Assembly (NCBI RefSeq): GCF_002954665.1
Contig: NZ_MSCM01000001.1
Location: 1,670,480 to 1,734,479, forward strand
DNA: 64,000 bases
Source: Polaribacter glomeratus
GTDB lineage: Bacteria; Bacteroidota; Bacteroidia; Flavobacteriales; Flavobacteriaceae
Direction: 5' to 3'
The number at the start of each line of letters is the position of its first letter. Positions within the stretch are counted from its first letter, which is position 1. Below the pieces are notes generated by a model. It saw only the letters and a program-made list of their open reading frames with translations, was not told where the DNA came from and ran no database searches. Below are positions 7,901 to 16,899 of this stretch, in pieces. Both the position numbers and the translations under genes were made by a program.

Positions 7901-8937
7901 ATTCTCAAATCTGCCATTTGAATTGGCTCTTTCGCTAACTTATGTAAAACTTCTGGCGTTTGATTATACAATAATTGAATAATTCTGTGTGGCGCAAAAA
8001 CATATTTCTGCAAAACTACCTCACTCCATTTTTGCATGGTTTGTTTCGAGAAAAACCCTCCTTCTTTAAAGGTATCTCCGGAAAAAACCTCATCAATTTT
8101 TAATGATAAAGCATACGATTCTAAAGAGATTTCTTTTTTGGCAATTCCGCTTAAAATAGCATGGGTAATTTCGTTTTCATCTTTTGCAAACACATTATGA
8201 AACGGACCTAAATCGATTCTTTTAATATGCTTCGGATGAATTTCTGCTAATTTTCTATCAATCGCATATGCCATTGTATCAAGCGCCATTTCTCTATCTG
8301 CACTTTCTTTTAAAACTTCATAAAGTTCATCTTTCGCTTTCTCAATATTTTTGCCGTCATAATCAAAATACATAAAACATATAAAAGGTCTATTATGACT
8401 TACATCAAAAAAGCTCCAACTTGTTACATACTGATAATTTGATCCTTTTGGCGCTTCTAAAATTTTTCCTTGAACAAATCTGTTAAAAATAAATTCTCTT
8501 TTTACAGATGTATAATAAATAATAGATGCCGCTTTGAATAAATCCCTTTTTTTAATGGATTGTTTTTGACGTAAAAGTGTGTCTAAAAAAGACTCTTTTA
8601 ACGTTTCTGTATCTACTAATTTAGTTACATATTCTTTTCTCAACTCCAAATCATTGTACAAAAATCTAAATTCTAGATAATTAGGAAATCCTGATTCTGT
8701 TAAATCGATTTTCATATGATCCTCTTCATCATACATATATTTAATTCGCATTGCATCAATTGAATACAATAACAAATCTGAGTATTGTTTAAAAAAAATT
8801 AATTCTTGATGCGTACAAAGTTGATGTTGCTGCATTCTAACAATCAATTCCTTAAGTGCAAAATCTACCATTTTATGGTAAAATACATATTGCTCTTTCG
8901 AGTTTAAAACAGCTGAATCTAAAGGAGTTGTAATCAT
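7888..8937 (-). CDS. DUF6909-like protein of unknown function
   Basis: A 349-residue soluble protein that I believe is the DUF6909 family of Bacteroidota (from memory). It has no signal peptide, membrane segment or catalytic motif that I can name. It is mostly helical with conserved-looking aromatic clusters (SWSFFDVSHNRPFICFMYFDYDG near residues 165-187, where an acidic beta stretch may occur). It starts 2 bp after the stop of the MazF-type toxin gene, yet by family it belongs with the TelA-like and AAA+ genes on the same strand. The toxin-antitoxin pair probably landed just upstream of it. Confidence 0.78.
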   Translation of the reverse strand: MITTPLDSAVLNSKEQYVFYHKMVDFALKELIVRMQQHQLCTHQELIFFKQYSDLLLYSIDAMRIKYMYDEEDHMKIDLTESGFPNYLEFRFLYNDLELRKEYVTKLVDTETLKESFLDTLLRQKQSIKKRDLFKAASIIYYTSVKREFIFNRFVQGKILEAPKGSNYQYVTSWSFFDVSHNRPFICFMYFDYDGKNIEKAKDELYEVLKESADREMALDTMAYAIDRKLAEIHPKHIKRIDLGPFHNVFAKDENEITHAILSGIAKKEISLESYALSLKIDEVFSGDTFKEGGFFSKQTMQKWSEVVLQKYVFAPHRIIQLLYNQTPEVLHKLAKEPIQMADLRISNQ

Positions 8938-8939
8938 GG

Positions 8940-9272
8940 TTAATATTTCAAAATATCGTTTAAAGTTTTTTTGATAACATCTACCTGTTTTAATGGAATC
9001 TGACCAATTTTTTTATCAAGCATTGTTTTTGAAACCGATTGGACATGAAAAGTTAAAACTTCAGAAATTTTAGACAATCCGTTAGTTTCATTCGGTTTCA
9101 AAATAAGATTTCCTTTATAATTTTTAACACTCGTGGTTAAAGGACAAACAATTACGACTTCTAAATATTTATTTAGCATGTTCCCGCTAATAATAACTGC
9201 TGGTCTTGGGCCATTTTGCTCACTTCCTTTTGTCAGATTCAAATACAATTCCCAAATTCCTCCTTGCTTCAT
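8940..9272 (-). CDS. MazF/PemK-type toxin (endoribonuclease)
   Basis: A 110-residue toxin of the MazF/PemK family, which cleaves mRNA at short sequences. The SH3-like barrel is recognisable: the N-terminal strand GGIWELYL, the loop GSEQNGPRPAVIIS with the conserved arginine that helps catalysis, the strand VVIVCPLTTSV, and the helix-leading SEVLTFHVQSVSKTMLDK. The length is normal and nothing is missing. Its start overlaps the antitoxin stop by 1 bp, the usual coupling. It lies 2 bp upstream of the DUF6909-like gene. Confidence 0.93.
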   Translation of the reverse strand: MKQGGIWELYLNLTKGSEQNGPRPAVIISGNMLNKYLEVVIVCPLTTSVKNYKGNLILKPNETNGLSKISEVLTFHVQSVSKTMLDKKIGQIPLKQVDVIKKTLNDILKY

Positions 9273-9517
9273 TAGTTGGCTTCTGTATCATTAATTATAT
9301 TAAAATAATCATGCATACCTTCTTTGGCAACCAATAAAATATCTTGATCTGTAGCAGCTTGTTGATACGATTTTATATAACTCGCTTTTTCTAATTGCTC
9401 TAAATAAAGTTCTAAAGCATTTTCTATAAGCCTATTTTTAGGAAGCTTTAACTCTTTTGCTAAATTGGATAATTTTTCTAAAAGACTATCTGGTAAAGAA
9501 GATGTAAATGTTGCCAT
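9272..9517 (-). CDS. ribbon-helix-helix antitoxin
   Basis: An 81-residue protein upstream of the MazF-type toxin. The N-terminus (TFTSSLPDSLLEKLSNLAKELKLPKNRLIENALELYL within residues 3-40) fits a ribbon-helix-helix DNA-binding domain, a strand followed by two helices. The acidic C-terminal tail would bind and block the toxin. Such antitoxins normally repress their own promoter together with the toxin. A -7 box lies about 18 bp upstream of the start. Confidence 0.88.
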   Translation of the reverse strand: MATFTSSLPDSLLEKLSNLAKELKLPKNRLIENALELYLEQLEKASYIKSYQQAATDQDILLVAKEGMHDYFNIINDTEAN

Positions 9518-9534
9518 TCTTTATTTATTTTTTA

Positions 9535-9542
9535 CAAATATA
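9535..9542 (-). promoter_or_regulatory. -7 box of the toxin-antitoxin pair
   Basis: On the minus strand the sequence reads TATATTTG, an exact TAnnTTTG. It lies 18 bp before the antitoxin start. No TTG is seen at the matching -33 position. It implies the pair has its own promoter and does not depend on the gene upstream. Confidence 0.45.
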
Positions 9543-9633
9543 AATATTACTTATATTTTGTACTTCTAATTTTTAAAACCTTAACTTATTTAAAAAATAA
9601 CATTCCTTTTACAATTAAACTTAATTTAAATAT

Positions 9634-9733
9634 GCCCGCGTTAAGGATTGAAATGGCATCCTTTTTTTGTTTTTCACAAAAAAGATAAAATGGAAAGCCT
9701 GACCCCAATTTTTCGTTGGGGTAACGCCCAAAT
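9634..9733. ncRNA. structured intergenic element, copy 1
   Basis: Outer stem GCGTTA (9638-9643) with TAACGC (9722-9727). The first hairpin is 9661-9670 with 9676-9684 (T-run and GT against AC and A-run). The second hairpin is ACCCCAA (9702-9708) with TTGGGGT (9716-9722). Shared unpaired blocks are GATTGAA-TGGCATCC and GGAAAGC-like. Copy 2 at 49655-49750 keeps the fold with different stem bases. I recall the minus-strand form (GGGCGTTAC start) as common between genes in Bacteroidota; whether it is a catalogued RNA such as Flavo-1 I cannot tell. It lies between the TelA-like gene and the toxin-antitoxin pair. Confidence 0.6.
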
Positions 9734-9791
9734 TATTATTTATATACTTTTATAAATAGATTGCATCAATCGTATCTCTTTCGCAAAGAAA

Positions 9792-11162
9792 TTAACTTAA
9801 CAAATCGTCATTAGTGGTAATTGCTTTTGGTTTTTCTGATGGATTCTCCCCTACTTTTTTAGAAGCTTCTGCATTGGCTTTGTAATAATCCTCAAAAATC
9901 TCTTTCATGTCAATTCCGTATCTGTCAGCAAAATTTTTCTGAATATCAATATCTTTCTCTCTAATTTCGTGCAAAGCTTCTGCATACGAACTATAAACAC
10001 CATTCATAACTTTTTCATGCACCGGAATATTATCCATCATTTCTTGACGCGCTCTTGCACTTGCAGAATGCATAGAAGCTAACGTTTCGCCAATATGTTC
10101 ATCAGTCTTAACGCCTAAATGCTCTAAGATTGCAGCAAATTCTTGATCTGTCCTCGCTTTTAACGCAACTACATAACCATCATAATATTTTAATCTTTCT
10201 TCTGTATCCGATTTTAACTTTGCTCTATGAGTTTGTAAATTAGAACGCAAAGAAGTTAATACCTTAATGGTTAAATTATGCTTATGTACAAAGCTATCTT
10301 TACTTGCCGCTAGTGTTGTATAAGCATTTTTAAGCCCTTCTAATTCTTCAACTTTTTGCTCAATTGTGGTTACTTTTCCTATCGCTTCTGAATATGCGGT
10401 AGATTGCTTGTCTGCAATTTCATCTAATTCTTGACGCGACTGTTTTAACAAAGCATATTGAGTTTCTAATTGATCTTCTACTTCTTTCTTTTTCTCTAGT
10501 GATTTTGTATGATTTTTAGAAGCTTCTACAATTGCGTCTTTTAATTTTTCTTCTACTTCCTTAATTTCAACTTCTCTGTTTTTTAAACGAGTTACTGCTG
10601 CTTGAGATTTGTAAGAAAGCTCACTTAAAAGTGTTTGAATATCTGCACTTTCTATACGAACTTGAAAAAGTGCTTTTGCTTTATTATCTGCTCCAGCTCT
10701 AGTTTTTTCTGCTTCTTTAAACTCAATTTGTTCTGTTTTAATTTTGCTTTTTCTTCCCCAAAGGTTATTCCACCAAGTATCTGGTTTATTTTCTGCATCT
10801 TCTAACTCAATTCTTGCTCTTTCTAACGCTTTTTGAGCATCATCAATTACTTTTTGCTCACTAGGATTTAATGATGAAAATTTCTCGAACATAATACCAA
10901 CTTCATCTTGGTAATCTGTTAAGTCTTTAATAGCATCTAACAAAGTAGATCTATCTTTTTCTGCCATGTGAACTACATCGTCTAACGTAGCGTTTAATAT
11001 TTTTTGACGCGATTGCGGATCCTCTTCTTGCGCTAATTTAGATTTCATGGTATCTATAGCTTTCCCCCAGTTTACATCAACCTTTTCAGTTTTCTCATTA
11101 GAATTAGTTTCTAGTAAATCAAAATCATTAGACATATTTTTTATATTTTTAAGGTTAGACAA
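9792..11162 (-). CDS. TelA-like coiled-coil protein
   Basis: A 456-residue cytoplasmic protein, almost all helix. Residues about 95-330 have long heptad runs (for example KKKEVEDQLETQYALLKQ) typical of coiled coils. A tryptophan-rich insert (KPDTWWNNLWGRKSK, near 127-141) may dip into a membrane or bind a partner. The overall plan resembles the toxic-anion-resistance (TelA) proteins and the Bacteroidota proteins labelled microtubule-binding in databases; that label is not evidence of function. It is the first gene of the one-strand cluster with the AAA+ ATPase and is separated from the rest by the toxin-antitoxin pair and a structured element. It may be the ATPase's filament-forming substrate; this is inference. 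Confidence 0.8.
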   Translation of the reverse strand: MSNLKNIKNMSNDFDLLETNSNEKTEKVDVNWGKAIDTMKSKLAQEEDPQSRQKILNATLDDVVHMAEKDRSTLLDAIKDLTDYQDEVGIMFEKFSSLNPSEQKVIDDAQKALERARIELEDAENKPDTWWNNLWGRKSKIKTEQIEFKEAEKTRAGADNKAKALFQVRIESADIQTLLSELSYKSQAAVTRLKNREVEIKEVEEKLKDAIVEASKNHTKSLEKKKEVEDQLETQYALLKQSRQELDEIADKQSTAYSEAIGKVTTIEQKVEELEGLKNAYTTLAASKDSFVHKHNLTIKVLTSLRSNLQTHRAKLKSDTEERLKYYDGYVVALKARTDQEFAAILEHLGVKTDEHIGETLASMHSASARARQEMMDNIPVHEKVMNGVYSSYAEALHEIREKDIDIQKNFADRYGIDMKEIFEDYYKANAEASKKVGENPSEKPKAITTNDDLLS

Positions 11163-11339
11163 TTTTTTAAAAAAGCAATTTCGTTATTTTTTTTAATTAA
11201 AAGAAATATTACATTACTTATATGTAGGCATTAAACCTTTTTTGTTACAGATATTCTAAGTAAATATTTTATTGTTTGAATTTATGATTAATTTCTAGCT
11301 ATTTTTACAAAGTATATTTATTCTTTTATCTTATATTTT

Positions 11340-14300
11340 ATGTTAAGAAACACTTTATTTTATTTTCTAATATTTTTCTTAAGCTTAAATGCTTTTCAAG
11401 ATATAAATGCACAGTTAAGCAAAAAACATTTTATACCGCCATTAACGTATGCTGAATCTGGAAATGCAAATCCAGAAAACCAATACTTTTATATTTCTAC
11501 GCCAAATACTCAAAATGTTAGTTTTACAATTAAGCAAATTGGCCAACCTACCTCAACTAATATTCAAGGTATCGTTTCTAAAAATAATTCTCAAGAAATA
11601 TTTATTGGAACCGGAAATAGCCAACTTTTTGTAGATTCTAGAACTACAAGTATTGTTCATACTAATAAAGGGTATATCATTGAAGCTTCGGATGTTATTT
11701 ATGTTTCAATTAGGGTTTTAGCTGGTGCTGGAGCGCAAGCAGGAGCACTAGTAAGCAAGGGGTCGTCTGCTTTAGGTACCGTTTTTAGAGCAGGAATGTT
11801 TACCAACGAAAATCCACAAACTAACTATTTGAATTTTATCTCTGTTATGGCTTCAGAAAATAACACTCGCGTTACTTTTGATGATTTACCCGCAGGCATA
11901 CTTATAAAAAATTATTCTGGCACTTTACCAATTTCTAATATTCTTTTAAACGAAGGCGAAAGCTATATAATTGCTACTAATGCAGCTGATAATACAATTA
12001 ACAGAGACGCTTTAATTGGAACTTTAATTACTTCGGATAAACCAATTATTGTGAATATAGGCTCAGCAAACGGTAGTTTTCATTCTGGTGGTGGTAGAGA
12101 TTACGGAATTGATCAAATTGTAGGACTTGATAAAGTTGGTAAAGAATATATTTTTGTAAAAGGTGATGGAAGTGACGGTTGGGAAAATGTATTAATTGTT
12201 GCACATGAAAATAATACAGAAGTTAGATTAAATGGAAGCAATACCGTTTTTGCAACCTTAAATGCCGGAGAATATAGTTTAATTGAAGGGAATAACTTTA
12301 GTACAAATAGTAACTTATATGTTGCAACAACAAAAGATGTTTTTGCGTATCAAGGAATTGGTGCCAATAATAGCGAAGCAAATCAAGGAATATTTTTTGT
12401 ACCACCATTAAGTTGTGAAAACAGCAGAAAAGTAGACAACATTCCAAATATTGAAAAAATTGGAAGCGTTACGTTTACAGGCGGAATTACCATTGTTACA
12501 AACTCAGATGCTACAGTAAAGATAAATGGGTTGCCAATTACTTCTTTTTCATCTACCGGACCAAAAACTGTTACCGGAAACTCAAAATATATTACTTACA
12601 AAATTACCAATCTTACAGGAAATGTAAGCGTAGAAAGTAGTGGCGAATTATATTGTGCTTATTTTAATCAAAACGGTGCAGCAACTTCTGGTAGTTTTTA
12701 CTCCGGATTTCCTTCTGCTCCAGAAATTAATTTTAAAACTACAGTTTCAAGTTTAGGAAGTTGTATCCCAAACGTTACTTTGCAGGCTGCAAACATAGAA
12801 CTGTTTGATAGTTATAAATGGGAACTTTACAATGAAACTACAATGGTTTGGGATGAAAAAAGCACAGATCCAAATTACAAGCCTTTAAAACCTGGCAAAT
12901 ACAAGCTAACTGGCGTTATTGATTGTAGCGGATCTACTTTTGAATCTATAGAAATACCTGTAAGTATTTGTCCTGACGATTTTGATGGCGATTTAATTAT
13001 AGACAATTTAGATGTTGATATTGATAATGACGGTATTTTAAATTGCGATGAATCTTTAGGAAACGCAACCTTAAATATTTTAGACAGCAACGCACCTTCT
13101 ATTATTTTTCAGGATAATTCTACAAATAATACAATTGTTTCTAGCAATTATACAGAAACCGAAACTAGCAATTCATTTACAGGAACTAACATTGGTAATT
13201 TTGAATCTACTATAAATCCTGCCACAAATTCTAACCTAAATTATAAACTCAAATTCAATCAAAATATCAACTTTAAATTTACTCAGAATAAAAGTTTTAA
13301 TCATACAATTACGGATGGCGAATTTTTCATCCTAAAAGTGGGTCCAAATTCTAAAAATATTACACTTTTAGATCCTGATGATCAACTTTTAATTGACACC
13401 AATTTTGATGGCGAATTTGAAGAAGCAATTACAACTATTTCTGCCTCAGAAATTCACTTTAAATACAAATCAAATACAACGGGAGCAGCAAGTACTTTTC
13501 AGTTTTTAGCGAATCAGGTAGAACAAATTGATTTCACACATTTATCAACAGGAATTACAGCAACCTCAACCTATAGCGGAAACATCCAACTTACTTGTTT
13601 TTCTTTAGATTCTGATGGTGACGGAATTGAAAATATGTTCGATTTAGATTCCGATAATGACGGAATTCCCGATATTTCAGAAGCTTCTTCTCCTCAAGTT
13701 ACGCTATCAAATACGGATGCAAATCAAGATGGATTAGATGATGTTTTTAACGGAATTATTACAAATATTGACACAGATAATGACGGGATTCCAAATTACA
13801 GAGATGTAGATTCTGATAATGACGGAATTTTTGATGCAGTAGAAGCTGGTCATAATTTAGCAGATGCAAATAATGACGGAATTATAGATGATGCAAATGC
13901 AACAACCGTTGGTAATAATGGTTTAATTAACACTTTAGAAACATCCGCAGATAGCGCAATTCTAAATTACACTATTGCAGATACGGATGGAGATAAGCTT
14001 TTAAATTTCTTAGAATTAGATGCAGATAATGACAATTGTTTTGACGTAAAAGAAGCTGGTTTTACAGATGCAAATAACAACGGAATTATAGATACAAATC
14101 CGTTTCAAGTGAGTACAAAAGGTAAAGTTTTAAACACTACAAATGGCTACACAAGCCCTAATTTAGATTATGTAACAAGTGCACCAATAGAAATCACAAA
14201 ATTTGAAGATGTAATTTTTTGTGAGGAATCAACAGACACAATTACGATAGAAACCACTGCAGATAGTTTTCAATGGTGGGTTTCTATTGACGGCTCTAGT

Positions 14301-16835
14301 TGGAGCATTACCACAAATGATGCCATTTATAGCGGAAGCACCACAAGTTCTTTAAAAATTACAAACACACCTTTATCTTATAATAACAATAGATACCGAG
14401 TGGTTTTAGGCAGAACAGGAAATGCTTGCGCGGTAACTTCTAATGAAATTACTTTAACCGTAAATCCTAAACCAATAGTAACAGCTAGTGTAACATTAAA
14501 ACAATGTGATGATGATTTAGACAGAATTTCTACCGTAAATCTTACAGAAGCAGAAATTAGCATCTCATCAAATCATCAAAATGAAACTTTTACCTACTTT
14601 GAAACAGAAGCGGATGCAATTGCAGGATCTCCAGAAGTTGCCGATAAATTACGTTATCCTGTAAATCAAAATGGAGAAGCTTGGGCTAGAACTATTTCAT
14701 CGGAAAACTGTTATAACATCTCTAAAATTAATTTAGAAGTTGAAGCTTCTGCGGATGTTATTTACAACAAAGAATTCCCAGCGGTTTGCGATGATTTTCT
14801 GCAAACTGATGGCACAAATGGCAATTTAAATAATGATACAGACGGAATTACAAATTTTGATTTTAGTGCGGCTGAATCGGAAATTTTAGTATTTTTCCCG
14901 CCTGCTCTAAAACCTGATTTAGAAATTTCTTATTATGAAACTAGAGATGACAGAACTGCTGTTATTAACAAAATTGCAGACATTTCTAAGTATAGAAATA
15001 TTGGTTTTCCATCAAATATAAATAGACAAACCATATATTTTAAAATTACCAATAAAAACAACAATAATTGTAGCGGAACAGGAGAATTGTATTTAAAAAC
15101 AAATAGGGTTCCAACAGCAACGAATGTTGATGATTTAGAAGTATGTGATAATGCAAATGACGGTAATGCCACAAACGGAATTGTTCAATCTTTCAATTTA
15201 GAAAGTCAGACTTCAACTATTTTGGGCACTCAAAATACATCAGATTTTAAAGTTACCTATCACCTTTCTACTGCGGATGCAAATTCTGGAAACGATCCTC
15301 TTACATCACCTTTTACAAATACAGTTCGCGATTTACAAATCATTTATGTAAGAGTTACCAATAATACAACGGGCTGTTTTACGGATCACACTACTTTTAA
15401 CTTAATTGTACATCCGTTACCAATTGCCAATTTTGTAGAAGATTTAGAGGTTTGTGATGACAACACTGATGGTTCTGCTAGAAACGGATTTTCTGATGCT
15501 ATCGATTTAGAAAGTCAGACTGCAGGGATTTTAGGAACTCAAGATGCAGCTGTTAACAAAGTAACCTATCATCGTAATTTAATTGAAGCCCAAAACGGAA
15601 CAAATCCGCAGGCATCTCCTTTTAGCAACTCAACTGCAAATAGACAAACTATATATGTTCGCGTTTTTAATTCGGATACGATGTGTGCAAACGGAATCTC
15701 TAATTTTGATGTGCTTATAAACCCAGAACCAACTTTCGAAACAATTTCTAATCTTTCGGAATGCGATAATAATGATGATTTTGACGATGCAAACGGGATT
15801 ATTCAGACCATCGATTTAGACGGAAAAATTCCTGAAATTTTAGGCACTTCTCAAGATTCTGATGACTTTAAGGTAACTTTTCATGCATCCAAAGCAAATG
15901 CAACTTCTGGTACTGCCGCAATTTCATCACCTTATGAAAATGCATCATCCACAGAAACTATTTTTGTGCGAATTCAAAACAAAAAAACTAGCTGTATAAA
16001 TGATGATGCCTCTTTTGATGTTATTGTAAATCCGTTGCCAGATTTTACAGTAACCACTCCGCAAATTTTATGTTTAAATAATTTGCCGTTAAATAGTATG
16101 GTAGAAAATCCGAGAGCCGTTTACACCTATGAATGGAAAAATGCAAACGGAACTATCATCAGCACAAAGGACAACATCGACATTACTTCTGGAGGAACTT
16201 ATACCATTACAGCAACTACAACAAACGGAACTAATTGCTCTAGAACAGAAACAATTGTTATAAACGAATCGAATATTGCAAATTTAGAACGTAGTTTTAT
16301 TACCATTATTGATGAATCTAACAATATTGGTAGTGAAAGTAATTTGTCAATTTCTATAAATACAATTGATAATGACCTAGGACAAGGCGACTATCAATTT
16401 GCAATTTTAAATACAGAAGATAACACAAGAACTCCTTTTGCTGGTTTTCAAGATGAACCTATTTTCGAAAATTTAGAAGGCGGAATTTACAAAATACTTG
16501 TAAATGACAAAAACGGATGTTCACCAGACACAACGTTGCTAGTTTCTGTAATTCAGTTTCCAAAATTCTTTACACCAAATGCGGATGGTGAGAATGATAC
16601 TTGGATTGTAAAAGGTGCCAACAAAACTTTTTATCCAAATAGTAGCATCAACATATTTAATAGATACGGAAAACTGGTTGCTCAAATAGCAATTGACGGC
16701 CAAGGCTGGGACGGAACCTATGGTGGAAAAACACTTTCTTCGGATGATTATTGGTTTAATATAACGCTAATTCCTGCGGATACCACAAAACCAACCATCA
16801 GCAAAAAAGGAAATTTTTCTTTGATTCGAAAATAG
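11340..16835 (+). CDS. giant secreted protein, T9SS type B sorting domain
   Basis: An 1831-residue exported protein. A signal peptide (residues 1-25, ending FQDINAQ) is followed by an IgGFc-binding-like N-terminal region (about 30-480). Then come calcium-binding thrombospondin type 3-like runs with DxDNDGIxD patterns (about 540-560 and 755-925). About five repeats of roughly 100 residues follow (1040-1570, with VCDxxxDG, ILGTQ, VTYH and IYVRV marks). The C-terminus from about 1740 (FFTPNADGENDTWIVKG, INIFNRYGKLV, GWDGTYGGK) is the gliding-motility-type CTD that targets proteins to the type IX secretion system. It is probably a surface adhesin. The gene stands alone, ends at a strong terminator and has no recognisable partner. 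Confidence 0.93.
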   Translation: MLRNTLFYFLIFFLSLNAFQDINAQLSKKHFIPPLTYAESGNANPENQYFYISTPNTQNVSFTIKQIGQPTSTNIQGIVSKNNSQEIFIGTGNSQLFVDSRTTSIVHTNKGYIIEASDVIYVSIRVLAGAGAQAGALVSKGSSALGTVFRAGMFTNENPQTNYLNFISVMASENNTRVTFDDLPAGILIKNYSGTLPISNILLNEGESYIIATNAADNTINRDALIGTLITSDKPIIVNIGSANGSFHSGGGRDYGIDQIVGLDKVGKEYIFVKGDGSDGWENVLIVAHENNTEVRLNGSNTVFATLNAGEYSLIEGNNFSTNSNLYVATTKDVFAYQGIGANNSEANQGIFFVPPLSCENSRKVDNIPNIEKIGSVTFTGGITIVTNSDATVKINGLPITSFSSTGPKTVTGNSKYITYKITNLTGNVSVESSGELYCAYFNQNGAATSGSFYSGFPSAPEINFKTTVSSLGSCIPNVTLQAANIELFDSYKWELYNETTMVWDEKSTDPNYKPLKPGKYKLTGVIDCSGSTFESIEIPVSICPDDFDGDLIIDNLDVDIDNDGILNCDESLGNATLNILDSNAPSIIFQDNSTNNTIVSSNYTETETSNSFTGTNIGNFESTINPATNSNLNYKLKFNQNINFKFTQNKSFNHTITDGEFFILKVGPNSKNITLLDPDDQLLIDTNFDGEFEEAITTISASEIHFKYKSNTTGAASTFQFLANQVEQIDFTHLSTGITATSTYSGNIQLTCFSLDSDGDGIENMFDLDSDNDGIPDISEASSPQVTLSNTDANQDGLDDVFNGIITNIDTDNDGIPNYRDVDSDNDGIFDAVEAGHNLADANNDGIIDDANATTVGNNGLINTLETSADSAILNYTIADTDGDKLLNFLELDADNDNCFDVKEAGFTDANNNGIIDTNPFQVSTKGKVLNTTNGYTSPNLDYVTSAPIEITKFEDVIFCEESTDTITIETTADSFQWWVSIDGSSWSITTNDAIYSGSTTSSLKITNTPLSYNNNRYRVVLGRTGNACAVTSNEITLTVNPKPIVTASVTLKQCDDDLDRISTVNLTEAEISISSNHQNETFTYFETEADAIAGSPEVADKLRYPVNQNGEAWARTISSENCYNISKINLEVEASADVIYNKEFPAVCDDFLQTDGTNGNLNNDTDGITNFDFSAAESEILVFFPPALKPDLEISYYETRDDRTAVINKIADISKYRNIGFPSNINRQTIYFKITNKNNNNCSGTGELYLKTNRVPTATNVDDLEVCDNANDGNATNGIVQSFNLESQTSTILGTQNTSDFKVTYHLSTADANSGNDPLTSPFTNTVRDLQIIYVRVTNNTTGCFTDHTTFNLIVHPLPIANFVEDLEVCDDNTDGSARNGFSDAIDLESQTAGILGTQDAAVNKVTYHRNLIEAQNGTNPQASPFSNSTANRQTIYVRVFNSDTMCANGISNFDVLINPEPTFETISNLSECDNNDDFDDANGIIQTIDLDGKIPEILGTSQDSDDFKVTFHASKANATSGTAAISSPYENASSTETIFVRIQNKKTSCINDDASFDVIVNPLPDFTVTTPQILCLNNLPLNSMVENPRAVYTYEWKNANGTIISTKDNIDITSGGTYTITATTTNGTNCSRTETIVINESNIANLERSFITIIDESNNIGSESNLSISINTIDNDLGQGDYQFAILNTEDNTRTPFAGFQDEPIFENLEGGIYKILVNDKNGCSPDTTLLVSVIQFPKFFTPNADGENDTWIVKGANKTFYPNSSINIFNRYGKLVAQIAIDGQGWDGTYGGKTLSSDDYWFNITLIPADTTKPTISKKGNFSLIRK

Positions 16836-16845
16836 AAGACAAACA

Positions 16846-16877
16846 AAAACCTCTTTGAAATACTTCAAAGAGGTTTT
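16846..16877. terminator. bidirectional intrinsic terminator
   Basis: A perfect 14-bp stem, AAAACCTCTTTGAA (16846-16859) with TTCAAAGAGGTTTT (16864-16877), and a 4-nt loop, with A and T runs on both sides. It lies between the convergent T9SS type B gene and aceA. Confidence 0.9.
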
Positions 16878-16899
16878 ATCCACTAACTAACTTAAATCA

